Notes: generated from the letters alone by a model not told the origin. Shown: positions 12,010 through 24,268, numbered from the stretch's first letter. The stretch: 64,000 nt of DNA from Sesamum alatum (GCA_034509735.1 JACGWO010000005.1:33324479-33388478), one strand, 5' to 3'. Program-made: numbers and translations.

Positions 12010-12108
12010 AATCAATAACCACGCATTGGTGGGACGCAAATACATGATCTCTTAATCATAGGGTCTTAACTTCACTAACTAAGTTAAGCCGTATTGGCGG
12101 TAGATTAT
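12010..12108 (-). repeat. possible tRNA-derived SINE head fragment
   Basis: On the minus strand GGCTTAACTTAGTTAGTGAAG resembles a tRNA A-box region, followed by CCTATGATTAAGAGATCATG, similar to the SINE at 22200-22455. The B box is decayed and no tail is visible. Confidence 0.35.
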
Positions 12109-12231
12109 TAATTTGATCATTGGATATGTTTGAATGAACTCGGTTTGATTAGAAATATTGATTTTTTTTTAACAGTAGAAAAAGTTAATTTATTATCTTA
12201 CAGATATTAAATGTGACATTAAAAGTTATTA

Positions 12232-12881
12232 ATACTACAAAACAATTTATTATTTTCTATATTATAAATAATTATAGGTTGAAATTCATGACAAATTAAT
12301 ACTATCTATCACAGTCAAACAAAATCAATATGAAAATTTAAATTTCAACCACTGATAATGATCATTCACCATGATTTTCAACTATAACCAAAATATTTGT
12401 TATAATTTTTTATCTATGACTAATGTTTTGGCCCTATTTATAAAAACAATCACTACAAAAAATATGGCATTTAACTATGGCTAATTGCAATGGTTAATAC
12501 TAAAATAACCGTAGCGATAGTCATTGACTACAGCCACACAATGGTTGTCGGTCGTGGTTTTTGCGAGGGTGGCTAAAACATTTACCATGGCTAAAAGCTA
12601 TGACGAATGTTTTTACCACGGCTAAAAGCCGTGGCAAATAATTTTTTCATGGTGGAAATGCTAATTTTTGCATCGATTTTTATTTAACCGTAATTAATAA
12701 TAGTTATTTACCACGGTGTTTAGCTATGATCATTAAAAATATAGCTCACATTGATTGTTTTTCTAGTGAATGACTAGTATCTATTGCGGATCAGGAGTTA
12801 ATTATTAGTATGCGCCAAGATTTTTACTTCTAACTATGATAGTAATTAATTATAATAAAAAAATTTATATTTTTTCTAGTG
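12232..12881. mobile_element. CACTA-like MITE interrupted by a second CACTA-like MITE
   Basis: The right end ATTTTTTCTAGTG (to 12881) and the left portion (TACTACAAAAC at 12232, ATCACAGTCAAACAAAATC further in) resemble the elements at 33850 and 35470. The copy is split by the complete insertion 12451-12768. The left edge is approximate. Confidence 0.5.
12451..12768. mobile_element. CACTA-like MITE, inner copy
   Basis: 318 bp, starts CACTACAAAAAATATGG and ends TTGTTTTTCTAGTG, with 3-bp target duplication AAT on both sides. The interior repeats ACCACGGCTAAAAGCCGTGG motifs. No transposase. CACTA ends and a 3-bp duplication are the hallmarks of the superfamily. Confidence 0.72.
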
Positions 12882-13471
12882 CAAATAAATAAATAAATAA
12901 ATAAATATTGAGACAAGATAATATTGTGAATTAACTTTAGTTACGCACTGTAATAACTTAATTGAATTAATATAGTATTATTAAACTTTAACGTAACATT
13001 ATCAATTATCTTAGTGCGTGTCAAATGTTTATAATAGCACGTGAAACTGAAAATTCATGTAGACATCATACCAACAGATTCTGTCGATTTTTTATTTTTT
13101 ATTTTTATAGTGTTTTTGCAGGAAATTACTATATACTTTTCTTTTTATTAATAAACAATGAAATATTTTCCATAATTTTCATGAGTATAGCTACTCATCT
13201 TATCGTTATATAAATTATTTATAATAGCATGTGACTAAAAAATTATATTTATATGTACCTTACAATAAAAGGATGAGAGAATTAAAAAAGAAAAAAGAAG
13301 CTAACTTTGAAACAACAGTTGCTTTTTCTATGCATGAAAAAATGTTCTCATTAATTCCTTTATTATTTTATATATATATATATATATATATCAAATAATT
13401 ATAAACTTTTAGAGAGGTGTGTTCGTAATTGAATCAAACATTAGGAAATGTTTATGTAATTATCGTACACT
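12882..13471. other. gene-free AT-rich stretch
   Basis: Holds an (AAAT)n run at 12885-12907 and an (AT)n tract at 13370-13391. Nothing else recognised. Confidence 0.5.
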
Positions 13472-13738
13472 CACTACAAGAAAATAACTTAATATCAACC
13501 AAAAAATTTTGTTGCTGAAATCAGCGTCGAGCTAATTAACAAGTAAACAATTCTCGTTGCTAATAATATATATTTTAAACAATTCGTTGCTAAATTTGTA
13601 AGCAAGTATATTTTCATTGCTAAATTCATTACTCAATAAATTTTTTGTATTAAATAATGCATTCGCAACGAAATATTTACTTGCTAATTAGCTCGACGCT
13701 AATTTTTTTCGTTGCTATTGAGTATTTTTCTTGTAGTA
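13472..13738. mobile_element. CACTA-type MITE with classic CACTACAAGAAAA end
   Basis: 267 bp, starts CACTACAAGAAAATAAC, ends TATTTTTCTTGTAGTA (final G changed to A), with 3-bp duplication ACT (13469-13471, 13739-13741). Palindromic interior around TTAGCTCGACGCTAA. No coding frame. Confidence 0.75.
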
Positions 13739-13741
13739 ACT

Positions 13742-14693
13742 TGAATCAGTCTAACTCAAGGGTAAAATTGGCTTTTTGTCCCAATTTCATGCTAATGTCG
13801 AGAAATCTTATTCAAGCTATAATGATGTATAGTGTAGCGAATAATTCATATTTTTTTTGTTTGTAGTGGCAAAAAAATAAATAAATAGGCCATATATAAA
13901 TGGCGTGATTGCGCAAGCATCGCAATAAAAACCTTGTTTTTCTTGGTTTATTCGTTTATCCATATATTATTTTATTACAACGTAAGTGGTCTACAAACCT
14001 TTTATTTATTATTCACCATTAGAACATGTTAATTAAATTGATTAGTAGCTAGTATTTATTAATTACCACGAGAAAAGTGTACGGTGGCATTGACCAAAAT
14101 TTTAAATAAATATTTATATTTAATTAATTGTTAAAAAGGTTGAAAGGCGAAGGCCTGTTCCTTTCGACTTCTAGCGAAAATGTATTATTAAATAATTAGA
14201 TCATTTCTCAAACGTCTGTATGTTTAGAATAGAATCTAAAAATAATACATAATTAATTAATTAATTATATCTCTTAATCACCTCCATCATCATTGACACC
14301 GTCACCGTTATCATCATTGTCACTTCCTCAACTATTTTTTTTTAATTACAATTGATTCCTTTAATTTCAAGAAAAATAATGAATAGCATGTTGAATTATT
14401 ATAAATATTCGTCTCAAAATAAACACGACTTTTTGATTAGTGCGATATGACGTGATATATGCACAAAAGTTGCAAAAATATCCGTGTTTAGCAGACCCCA
14501 AATGACAATTTGTTTTCTTTAATAAACTTATAAGTTAAATACAAAATAAAAAAATTAAGAAATGAAAAAGTATAGCCTTACAAAATAAAGAATCACTTGT
14601 AATATAAAAATAAAATTTAGTTGAAAATTCTTAATTCTTGCTTACATCAAGACTCATTACAATAATTCTTTCTATATACTATATTTTATTATT
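13742..14693. other. gene-free AT-rich stretch
   Basis: Only short chance frames and simple AT-rich sequence; no repeat boundaries that I could define. Confidence 0.45.
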
Positions 14694-15018
14694 GGATTAA
14701 AGTCATTTTTGGTCTCATAACTATACCCCATTCTCATTTTAGTCCTTTATTTTTTTAGGGTTTTAAAAAAATTCTGTAACTTTTTAATTGTCACGATTTT
14801 GGTTCTCCTTTCGCCGGAATTTCTTCAACGTCGCCGGAAATGTCTGAAACTTGGTCTACCACGTCAGACATTTCCGGCAACTTTTGAGAAATTCCGGTGA
14901 AAAGAGGATCAAAGTCGTGATAATTAAAAAGCAACAGGACCTTTTTGAAACCCTAGAAAGATAAAGGACTAAAACAAGAATATGGTATAGTTACAGAATC
15001 AAAAATGACTTTAAAGCC
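14694..15018. mobile_element. fold-back MITE, family C, copy 1
   Basis: 325 bp, inverted ends GGATTAAAGTCATTTTTGG and AAAAATGACTTTAAAGCC, with a perfect 10-bp direct repeat TTTTATTATT at 14684-14693 and 15019-15028. Arms contain TATACCCCATTCTCATTTTA and its mirror. The duplication length supports a Mutator-like origin. Confidence 0.82.
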
Positions 15019-15028
15019 TTTTATTATT

Positions 15029-15800
15029 TTTATACTATTCGTTCTCTTTTTTTTTTTTGGTTTTAACTACAAGTGTCGCGGTTCCATATTCCTGGCTGGA
15101 ATGTAAGAGTTAAACACCTCTCAACAAGTGTGACTCTGTTAAAATATGATTTTTTTTTATTAATCGAAAATATTTTTTTATTAATTAATTCCATCCTTTT
15201 TGTTTTCCTCTTTACTCGTGAAGGGCGATTTCAAGAATGGAAATATAGCTTAATTTGAATATATTTGCCATCTCATCTTCCTTCTTCTGGCAGCCAATTC
15301 CACTCCTTGCATCTTTGTTTTCTTTTGCGTAGAAGATTAAATGTAGGGCCAAACAATAATTTGGTTCACATGCATCCATAGCCACAACGAATTAAAATAC
15401 TACACATTTAATTAATTTATTGCCCTTCAAAGTTGAATTAAATTTAATCATATAAATAAATATATACATAATACCCCACAAATTAAATTAAACATCTTAT
15501 TCAATTAATATGGGGAGTCTACATTTTCTTGTATGCACGTGGGCACACAAAAGAGACCTCTGTATCAATACCCCACAAACATATACGTTTCATGTGGTTT
15601 AGTTCATATATCCGAATGGGCCTTTTTGATTCTCAAATCCCATGATTGAATTATTTTTTTTCCTCTGCATTATTGGAATTTGAATTCATCACTTGTACAT
15701 GAAAATTGTTTGTCCTTTTTCACGTACCTTGTAGAAAAAGGTGCAATTGGGGTCCTTTGACAAGTTTCAAAATTATGCTCCAAATCGAGTCGAGTATTAA
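15029..15800. other. gene-free AT-rich stretch
   Basis: No gene or bounded repeat recognised; short frames have AT-driven composition. Confidence 0.45.
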
Positions 15801-15990
15801 GGGTAAAATGTTTTTTTGGTCCCGTAAGATTAGGATATTATTTGTTTTGGTACTACAATTTAGGTAGGTGGCTGCTTTAGTCCTATAAAATATGTTTTTC
15901 AGTTTTTTTGGTCCCAAAATGTTATGTGCCTTACGGGACCAAAACAAATAATGCCCTAATCTTACGGGACCAAAAAAAACATTTGGCCCC
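15801..15990. mobile_element. fold-back MITE, family H
   Basis: 190 bp, near-perfect palindrome: GGTCCCGTAAGATTAGG on the left is mirrored by CCTAATCTTACGGGACC on the right. Flanking 9-mers GAGTATTAA and GAGTATTAT differ at one base. Confidence 0.72.
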
Positions 15991-17515
15991 GAGTATTATA
16001 GTTTGTGCACGTATGTATATTTATCCTGTGTTGATGATCAGGTATATTTTCATCGATATTTTATTATGTGTTGAGTAAAATTTCATCGTATAAGAGAGTA
16101 ATTAACTTCGAAATAGGAGCCCTTAATTTAATTAAAGGAGTAGATGGTTCTGGGTAATTCAAAAGAAAAAAAAAAACCCTAATTTCATGTGAAGTAGAAA
16201 TCTTGGGACTTTTTTGCTTTCCCTATCTCCTTTTTTCAAGTGTCAACATCAACATCTAGATGTGTCCACCATTAGAGACCCTCATCTTCTGCTCCCCCTA
16301 CAAGTAGTAAAAGGTTATGACCCCCTCAAGAATTGTCCTAACTTGATCACTGTCAGCATACCAATTGAATTTTGTGACTCCCTTTCCATTCACCAAGAAA
16401 TGAGAGCTACACATATATATAGGTAGCCCCCCTTACTCTAATTGAAAATTCTTGATTTGCTGCTGATTCTCATCAAGATTATAATGCTACTACGCAACCT
16501 AAAGATACAAAAAGAACATATAAAGGACTTAATTATGACCACATTCAAGAATTTTTCAAGTGTATTATATATAATTCGTGACTCACAATTGGGCATGGTT
16601 TTCTTTTGTCGGGTGATAGTATATTATACGTGTGCGTACATGTGTAAGTAGTGTTTACATTAGATATGAATATTTACATTAACCGAATATGTATGTATGG
16701 ATGTGATCACGCGCATTTTAGTGCGTGTACACGGTGCACGTAACAGACACACGTACGTTCGTAAATTTATAATTTTCTTGATGTGGTGGTGGGGGTGGGG
16801 TTGGGGGTTGGGGGGGGGGGGATATTGACTTAAAGACTGTGAAAAGTGAAAACTATCTCCATCGACAGGAGACAACGTACTATGTAGACATCCGATAAGG
16901 GAAATGGTTCCTTGAATGTTGCACTAAGGAAACGCGACTTTTCTTTTACTCTTTTAAATCTTTGTGTACCGTTTTGTTTGGATTGAATGGTACAGAAAGA
17001 GATTGGTGGTGAGCAAGTGCTAGAAAAGTGATGAGGAGAGACTTGATCAGAAAATTGAAACACGTTTTCAGACAGATTACAGATGATAGTCACTGTCTTG
17101 AAAGGAATTTCGTAGGTTGGAGAATTAGGGTAGTTCTCAACGGTAAATTAAAACCTCGGAAAGTAAGCAGAAAGATTGATGGTTCAAATATTAACACGTA
17201 CGAATGATTTTAATTACAACCTGTAAATCGCATATGTAATAGACAAACTAACAAAACCATGTATAGACGAATTGGAAGAGAAAAGGGAAATGAAAAACAC
17301 GACTTATTCTATGACCAACCACACAAACAAAAGATGAAAACAGGTAATGAAACAGGAGCAATTCTTGTTTTTTTGTTTTTTAAATCGAAAAATGTCGGTA
17401 TCAAGAAGCTGAGGAATTCTGTATATGGTCCCTATTTACAGATTGAGAATAAAACTCTATAGCACACACCTGTTGAAGAGATAATTAGCAGCCTTGGAGG
17501 AATCGAAATTTTAAG
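15991..17515. other. gene-free region downstream of the MYB gene
   Basis: Lies 3' of the minus-strand MYB gene and probably includes its 3' UTR close to 17516. Contains the G-rich tract at 16791-16821 and alternating CACGTACG-like sequence near 16700-16760. No further coding region supported. Confidence 0.45.
16791..16821 (+). other. canonical G-quadruplex-forming tract
   Basis: Four G runs (5, 4, 5 and 12 G) separated by loops of 1, 2 and 2 nt, in AT-rich DNA. Matches the standard G4 pattern on the plus strand. Confidence 0.7.
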
Positions 17516-19040
17516 CTAAGAAAATTGTCCGAAGGTGGCAGCTGGGAGCCTCTGGAAATGCTTCCCGTATATTTCGGCAGCTTGTAAGGATTGTTGCTGC
17601 TGATTTTGATGATGCCAATTGCTTAAAGAACCTTCTGCTGCAAACTGCGCTTGTGATTTCGTATCCCCGTACATTTCTTGAGCGCCTGGATTATGACCTG
17701 AATTTCCTAGTAAAAATGGAGTTTGGAGATATTCATTCCACTTGATGTCTTCTGGGATTTCGTTGTCTGAAGAGGGAATATGGGCTTCTTTCTCAGATTT
17801 CCCACAGTCCGAGGCTGTCGTCGTCCAGGGAAAAGCATTTGCTTCAAAGAAGTTGCAGTTGGTCTGAAGCTGATGATCAGCGCTTGCGCTGCTTACGTTG
17901 CCTGTGCTTCTGCCATTGTTGCTTACAGTGCAGGAATCCCAGTTCTCAAACTTCATACTGAAAGGATTGTCGGAGGGGAAGTTGATGGAAGGCTTTATTC
18001 GGGCCGGAGCTGAGAGAATCGAGGTTGAGGGGAGAAGAGTGGATGCGATGTTACTAGTGCTGAAATGATCAGACATCATTTCTGTAGTCTTGGAGTTTGA
18101 ATTGAAGAAAAGGGTTGTGTTGGGGTTCATGGAAAGCCCGATGTTGGGCCCGTAATTCATCTGCTGGAAGGAGAGGAACCCGGACATATCAGAGGGCTTA
18201 TTACAACTAGAGGACGAGGTCTGATCATGGAACCTGTTGAGGAAGAATTCATGGGTTGAAGAATTGCCCAAATTAGTACTGCCGGCGCTGTTTTCCAACA
18301 GCGGATACCTGTCCAGGGCGACAGAACTAGACGGCTTCGGCTTTTCTGCGACGAGTCCATGGTTGTTAGAATTATCGACATCCACGAAGCTCAGCTCGCT
18401 GGATCCTTCAGATGTTTTCTCATTGTTCTTGCTGTTTGCAGACGCCTTCTCTTCGTTATTATTCTCCACTTCTGAGAGGGGCTTGTGCGTGTTGGGGTCA
18501 ATTCCCCGTTGTCTCAGCTTTTTCTTGATGGAGGAATTCCACAGGTTCTTTATCTCATTGTCTGTTCTTCCAGGCAACTGTGCAGCAATCTGTGACCACC
18601 TGAGTTTTCGTGAAAGCAGTCAAGAATGTCAGGAAAAGACATGGAAATGATGCAATTAATCATGGGCCGCCGATGTTATATAAATACATAACCTGTTTCC
18701 AAGAACTGCATGGAGTTCAATTATTAAATTCTCTTCCTCCTGTGAGAATGTCCCTCTTTTCAAATCAGGCCTCAGGTAATTGATCCACCTCAATCTGCAG
18801 CTCTTTCCACACCTTTGAAGACCTACAGTGAATATTATTACAGAATCATGAAATGCAAGATTCGGACATTGAAAATCGCGTTCTTTCTTCATCGTATATA
18901 TACAAACCTGCCAGTTTAGGAACTGAGCTCCAGCAGCCATGGCCGTATTTGGTTATGTGCTTTATGAGTTTCTCATCTTCCTCTGGAGACCAAAGCCCTT
19001 TCCTCAACTTCTGCTTGTAACAGCAAGAATGCCTGCCCAT
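17516..19040 (-). CDS. MYB61: R2R3-MYB transcription factor, MYB61/50/55/86 group
   Basis: DNA-binding activator in the nucleus. Minus-strand exons: 19040-18908, 18822-18693, 18599-17516; 1347 nt, 448 aa. The two introns (85 and 93 nt) sit at the usual R2R3-MYB positions. R2 spans about residues 13-61 with Trp17, 37 and 57; R3 about 64-116 with Phe70, Trp89 and Trp108. [20 protein letters not shown] and [20 protein letters not shown] are the marks of this group. The R3 bHLH-contact motif lacks its acidic start and basic residue (NLIIELH instead of DLIIRLH), so bHLH partnership is not expected. The C-terminal two thirds are Ser/Asn/Gln-rich with conserved-looking [13 protein letters not shown]. 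Relatives control secondary wall, seed mucilage and stomatal programmes (family knowledge). Assignment among MYB61/50/55/86 is by memory of the domain and is less certain than the group. The start codon is set by the group's conserved N-terminus; an upstream in-frame ATG at 19088 is unlikely. Confidence 0.93.
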
Positions 19041-19096
19041 TTGGAGTCTGCAATGCTGGCAAAAGCTAAAGCAAAGAATTGCCCACAAAGATCAAG

Positions 19097-19131
19097 AGAG
19101 AGAGAGAGAGAAAGAAAGAGAGAGAGAGAGG
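19097..19131 (-). repeat. GA/CT microsatellite in the MYB 5' leader
   Basis: (AG)n with two A interruptions on the plus strand, about 60 nt upstream of the MYB start codon, so CT-rich in the leader. CT-rich leaders are common near plant transcription starts. Confidence 0.6.
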
Positions 19132-20364
19132 GCAATAGGGAATCAAGTCAATACGGAGGAGGTTTAAAAAGGAGGTCACATTCAGGAAGATTGTAATTAA
19201 TTTTGAGATTATTCTCTTAATCATGGTTTAGGATTTAATTTATTTATTCTTAAACGGGTGTGAAGTTGTGAAAAAACGACTTGCCTATGTCTTATCAGAA
19301 AGGGTTTGTAAGAAAATAATAATGAGATGGACAGCAGTTGTGGGGGCATCCCAAACAGATATTTTTATTTGGCAATTATGGGTGGGAAAAATACAGGGAT
19401 TTCTTGCAAGTCTCTGTATATATCACTCATAATATTTTACTTATTAGAATTATAATTGGATGGTGCCACTCCACACATTTTAAACGGGTTTTAAACTTTA
19501 ATTTAAATGAATTATATAAGAAGCACATAGTTCTGTAAAGTTAACGGGTATGTGTATTACATGTGTTCTTTCCGTCTATTTTTTTAAATAAAAAATTGGA
19601 CATGAGATTTAATGTGTCGAGTCTTTTTATTTTTCAGACCGTTTTGAAAACCTGTAAAACAGAGGACTAACGAGATTTCTCAATTCTTGGGACCATTTTA
19701 AAAATTCTGTAAAGTAGATAGCTAAAAGTGTTAAATCCCTATCCAATGGGATTAATCAAGAATGAATAATTCAGCTTGCACAATATATATTATCTCGGCT
19801 GAATTAGGATGAAAGAATTTTGTTTAGAATTTCAAACGATTACTTTTAAATGAACTTGAAATACATTACAATACACCATAATATAAATAGTTGAAAACGA
19901 AAATTCAAGAATTCGAAATCCCTTTATAGCATATATAGTTATCCAAATAAGTTTGGTGAATTTGCTGTTATGAATTTAAAATTCTTATTTCTAAATATGT
20001 TAATCCAAACTAACACAAGATTAATTTTTTAATGTGTAATTTTTTTACATTAATGTTTAACATTTTAAATTAATGATGTAAAGATCAATCAGTTTCATTT
20101 GAAAAAAAAAATTGAAAATAATTGAGGTTGAAGCAATTGTAGCAATGCAGCTGAAAATGGAGAGAGTTTATAGGGAAGATTCCTAACACAAAAAAAAGTG
20201 GAAATATGTTTAAATGGGAAGAAGTTCTTGAAAACAAGAATTTTCCCATGATTAGTTATGGCTTGCAATCATAGTAATGTGCCATTCATTTATGAAAAAC
20301 AAATTAATCCTCTCATACTCACAGTTAGACATTCTCTTGTCTTTCCTCATCCACATTTTCACAC

Positions 20365-20365
<1 letters not shown>
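19132..20365. other. MYB upstream region, gene-free
   Basis: AT-rich promoter side of the minus-strand MYB gene. No bounded repeat or gene recognised. Confidence 0.45.
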
Positions 20366-20415
<50 letters not shown>

Positions 20416-20420
20416 TACTA
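20366..20420. repeat. (AAT)n microsatellite
   Basis: More than 15 uninterrupted trinucleotide units within 20366-20420. Confidence 0.85.
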
Positions 20421-20457
20421 TCTTTCCTATTTAATTTATTTTAAAATCAAGTATTCT

Positions 20458-20575
20458 TATATCGGGATAGGAGCGAAAGGGTTGAACCCCTCCGAACAGA
20501 TGACTGTGAGGTTCTGAACCTTACTGATAGTAAGAATTCGTCTTAAAATGCAACTCGTTTATCATTGGACCAACA
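20458..20575 (-). repeat. possible SINE head
   Basis: On the minus strand GTTGGTCCAATGATAAACGAG resembles a tRNA-derived A box, followed by a B-box-like AAGGTTCAGAACCTC. No tail or target duplication found. Confidence 0.35.
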
Positions 20576-20853
20576 ACATATTGTTTGTACCGATCTTTTA
20601 AATATTAGGACTTTTCTATTTCATTTTGATGACACTGATGTGTGATTGGTACGTATTTTTTTAAAAATATTTTTATAATATATAATTAAATTAAATTATA
20701 ATCTTAAAGTGACGGTGCATGCCATATTGTTATATTATGTAATACTAAAGTGTAATAAAATATTCTTCACCATTTTTAAAACCTACACCATGAAAATTTC
20801 CTAAAGTACTACTATTAAATTGGTTCCCTCCTTCCTCTGTGTCTCTTTCACAG

Positions 20854-21015
20854 GGAAAATTTTAATTCAGATTGGGTCTGATCAGATTAGAATCAATTAT
20901 ATGATAATGGTATATATTTTTCGTGTGATTGGTATACAGTTCAAGAAAAGTGACAAATCATATACTTGTCATGTGCTTAGTTTGGTCAGCCAAAACTGAT
21001 GTGGATAAGAATTTT
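20854..21015. repeat. fold-back repeat, family G, copy 1
   Basis: Left arm AAAATTTTAATTCAGATTGG, then ATCAATTATATGATAA; right arm GTTTGGTCAGCCAAAACTGA and GATAAGAATTTTT. Same plan at 26580, 31141, 59216 and 60694. Boundaries approximate. Confidence 0.5.
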
Positions 21016-21353
21016 TTCGCTCACGCACACATATTTTGATATGTTACGTCGTTCAAACTTCATGTATGTGTCTACTTTTTTTTTTTTTTTTTGTAAATAA
21101 GTGACGATGAGATTCAAATTTATAATCTTTTGTTTGGCATGACTCTAATGACATGTTAAACGATCACTTCATTTAAGAGTTTAAGTGGATAGGGATGAGA
21201 ATTAGTTAATATTAATTTTTCGCACTCTATTATGTTGTATTGTATATTAAATTCGTTTAGAATCCAATCTTTACTTCGATGAATTATACATAGATTTAAC
21301 TATCATTTTTTTTTAATCTATGGAACACTAAAAGTTTTGATTAATATATTTAA

Positions 21354-21653
21354 GGATTAAAGTCATTTTTTATTTTGTAACTATACCCCATTCTCATTTA
21401 GTCCTTTCTATTTTTAGGGTTCCAAAAAAATTTATAATTTTTTAATTATCACGATTTTGGTCCTCTTTTCACTGGAATTTCTTCGAAGTTGCCCACGTCA
21501 GATATTTCTGGCAACTTTGAAAAATTCCTGCAAAATTAAAGGATCAAATTCATGACAATTAAAAAGTTACAGGACCTTTTTGAAACCCTAGAAAGATAAA
21601 TGACTAAAATGAAAATAGAGTATAGTTACAGAACCAAAAATGCCTTTAATTCC
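21354..21653. mobile_element. fold-back MITE, family C, copy 2
   Basis: 300 bp, ends GGATTAAAGTCATTTTT and AAAAATGCCTTTAATTCC; flanking 9-mers TATATTTAA and TATATTTGA differ at one base. Core TTAGTCCTTTCTATTTTTAG is mirrored on the other side. Confidence 0.75.
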
Positions 21654-21961
21654 TATATTTGAAAAGTATATAACGGAGAATTAAACAACAACAAAAATAT
21701 CTATATAATTCTATAACATTGAAGAAAATTATAAATTTAAATAAAAAATACTCATAATTTTGTCTCTATACTATGATAAAATGGAGAACTAATTACATGA
21801 GGTGCACTAAATGACGATTATAGTTTCGTTAACAGTTGTCACAGTATTTTGCCAAGGACAAAACGACCTCCAAAAATCCCATTTCCATTGAAATTCTCTC
21901 ATATCCACCAACTACTCCAATCATATCATCAATTCGAAGGAATCAATTCAAATAAAATTTA

Positions 21962-22490
21962 GAGTTAATTACATTGATTCCATGCTTTGAGGTCAGATCT
22001 AATTACAAAAATATTTTATATTTATTGTAAAATTATACGTATATATTTTGATGTTATAGTTGTAATTATAGATAAACCCTTATTTAATAGCGGAAGTTTA
22101 TACAAACACGCCAGGGTAAGTTGTACTAACACCTCCTCAAGGCGTGTACCTGTAATTTTATAAAGGTTAGGGAGAGTTTGTATAATTAGGCATAGTATTT
22201 TTTTTTGAATTGGAAGCAATGAACTTTATTAATCGAAAGTAAAGTGATTACATTCAGTCATGTCGGCTATCAATATCGAACAGAGACAATTACTATCAAT
22301 CATATCAACAATATCACATAAACTAACAGATAGCTATTACAACAACAAATAATACCTATTATACAGTAGAAACAACATCAACCCACGAAGGGGTTCGAAC
22401 CCATAATTTCTAGGATCATAGGACATCAACTTCACCGACTAAGCTAGGCCTCGTCGGCATAATATTAGAAAACGTCAATGTAATTTATCC
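21962..22490. repeat. fold-back repeat, family D-like, split by a SINE
   Basis: Left end GAGTTAATTACATTGATTCC, right end GTCAATGTAATTTATCC. Removing the SINE at 22200-22455 restores a continuous fold-back arm. No clean flanking duplication. Confidence 0.5.
22200..22455 (-). mobile_element. tRNA-derived SINE, family 1, full-length
   Basis: 256 bp on the minus strand. The head has an A box TAGCTTAGTCGG and a B box GGTTCGAACCC, the internal pol III promoter of tRNA-derived SINEs. The 3' end is a short poly(A) after GCTTCCAATTC. Target duplication GGCATAGTATT (22189-22199) and GGCATAATATT (22456-22466), one mismatch. Non-coding, mobilised by a LINE enzyme (family knowledge). It sits inside a fold-back repeat. 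Confidence 0.85.
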
Positions 22491-23841
22491 ATGATTAGAT
22501 TCGACAAGCATTATTTATTGGCTCAATTCGCAAGAACGATCTACTTTCAATTAGAATTATGGATTTGATGTCGTCCATTGCATGAGATATGCATAAACGA
22601 CTAATTTGTATGTATTCTTGTAAACGATCTATGATGATGATGATCGAATTCGAAGTCACACATTTATCTATAAATGAATGATAGGGTTGGACACAATTAT
22701 TTGTAGTCGTTCTATTTATTTTCCCAAGAAAGTAATATCTTCCCCCTCTGTAATTAATCGTATGTGAGTCTAAACAACAATGATTAGAAAAAAAAGAAAG
22801 GATTAAAAATAAATAGAATAAACAACAATGATTAAGAATAAAATAAAATAAATGTACGTACTTGTAAAAAAGCACAGCCGACAGTCACAATAATGTAGGT
22901 GTCCGGCTCTGCGTTCTGCAATCTGAATACGGACAAATTCGGATAAATAATTAATTTAAGCACGGAAATGACTTTATTAGATCAGCTCTTAATTACATTA
23001 TTAAAATTTGGGAAATTCAGAATCTTTCTGTACTAATTAATTCGTTTTAGATAGGGAAGAAAAAAGACAACATATGCAAAAGACGTGTGTGCTTTAATCA
23101 TTTACAAATTTGGACTTAGGAAAAAACAACCAAAAAATTAAAAATAAAAATTACAGAGTTTGGACGACAAGTGCTTGTTGCGTGGTAGCTCAGTATTATT
23201 CAACTTCATCGAATAATTGCATTTGCTTAATGAATGATCAAGAAAAAAATTTAGCCCTCATATTGAATGTAGAAATATTTAATTAGTTAATAAGTACTAA
23301 TATAAAAATTGTCATTATATTGATGTGTCGTAATTAACATATTTTACTATTCATATATATATATATAATATTGTCAATAAAGTTTTGATTGAATGATAAG
23401 ATTGAAATTTCACAATAGAAAAATTGTAAATTCGAGTCCGTCAGTATGAGTATATAATTTATTTTTATAGTAGTTTCTTGTTTCTTTATTTCTTTTGAAC
23501 ATATATACTGAATAATGTAATAATGGGGCGAATATTATCATAACAAATTATTGTGTCAAAACAAATAATGTAGTAATTAGTGTTCTAATTTGTGTTCTAT
23601 ATATGTGCCTTAGGTTAAGAATTGAACATTAAGATGGCGAAACATTCTGTCTGTTTAGTGTATAAAGCAATGTTGTCATATTAATATTATTGTGTACTGT
23701 TTTCGGGGAAATTAATATTAATGTTAAATTGAGATCAGAAATTTGTGTTAACATAAGCATGAGGAGACATTTTTACGCAAAACATGGAATAGAAATGTCG
23801 GACATATAAGTGCCAAAAACCCTCGAGCCTTATTATTTTTA
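22491..23841. other. gene-free AT-rich stretch
   Basis: No gene recognised. The 126-codon minus-strand frame near 22495-22875 has composition driven by AT-rich DNA and no domain. Confidence 0.45.
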
Positions 23842-24268
23842 GGATAATTTATAGCTACCTCCTTGAGATTTGACATAATTAAAAATACATTCTCATTGTT
23901 TGAAAAATTATAAATATATACCCCTGAGGTTTGTAACCGTTTAACAAATAACTTATTTTCATCCATTTTTATGGGTGATTGACCAAAATGCCCTTATACG
24001 ATGAATTATTTTTTATTTATTTTTTAATTTTTTTAGACTATAATGCGTGGGGAGTGGTTTGTTAAGTTTTTTTTACACAGAGGAGCAATAATGCAATTGG
24101 ACTCGACTGATTTTTCTATAATTTTAATAAAAAATTCAAGGGCAAAATGGTCAATTTCAGACCTTTGGTTAAAACTTACAAACCTAAGGGGGTATTTGTA
24201 ACTTTTCAAACAACGAGGGAGTATTTATAACTATGCCAAACTTCAGGAGAGGTGACTGTAATTCACCC
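23842..24268. mobile_element. fold-back MITE, family A, copy 3
   Basis: 427 bp, ends GGATAATTTATAGCTACC and GGTGACTGTAATTCACCC, with a perfect 9-bp duplication TTATTTTTA (23833-23841, 24269-24277). Arms carry GAGATTTGACATAATT and its mirror. Confidence 0.82.

Noticed and set aside
18846..19088. MYB start at the upstream ATG (19088)
   Set aside because: Adds 16 residues before the group's invariant MGRHSC start; the ATG at 19040 is preferred.
22375..22455. tRNA gene on the minus strand
   Set aside because: The A and B boxes are present, but the rest does not fold as a tRNA, and the poly(A) tail and target duplication show a SINE.
22495..22875. 126-codon minus-strand frame
   Set aside because: Composition is explained by AT-rich DNA, and there are no domains, neighbouring exons or repeats of known protein type.
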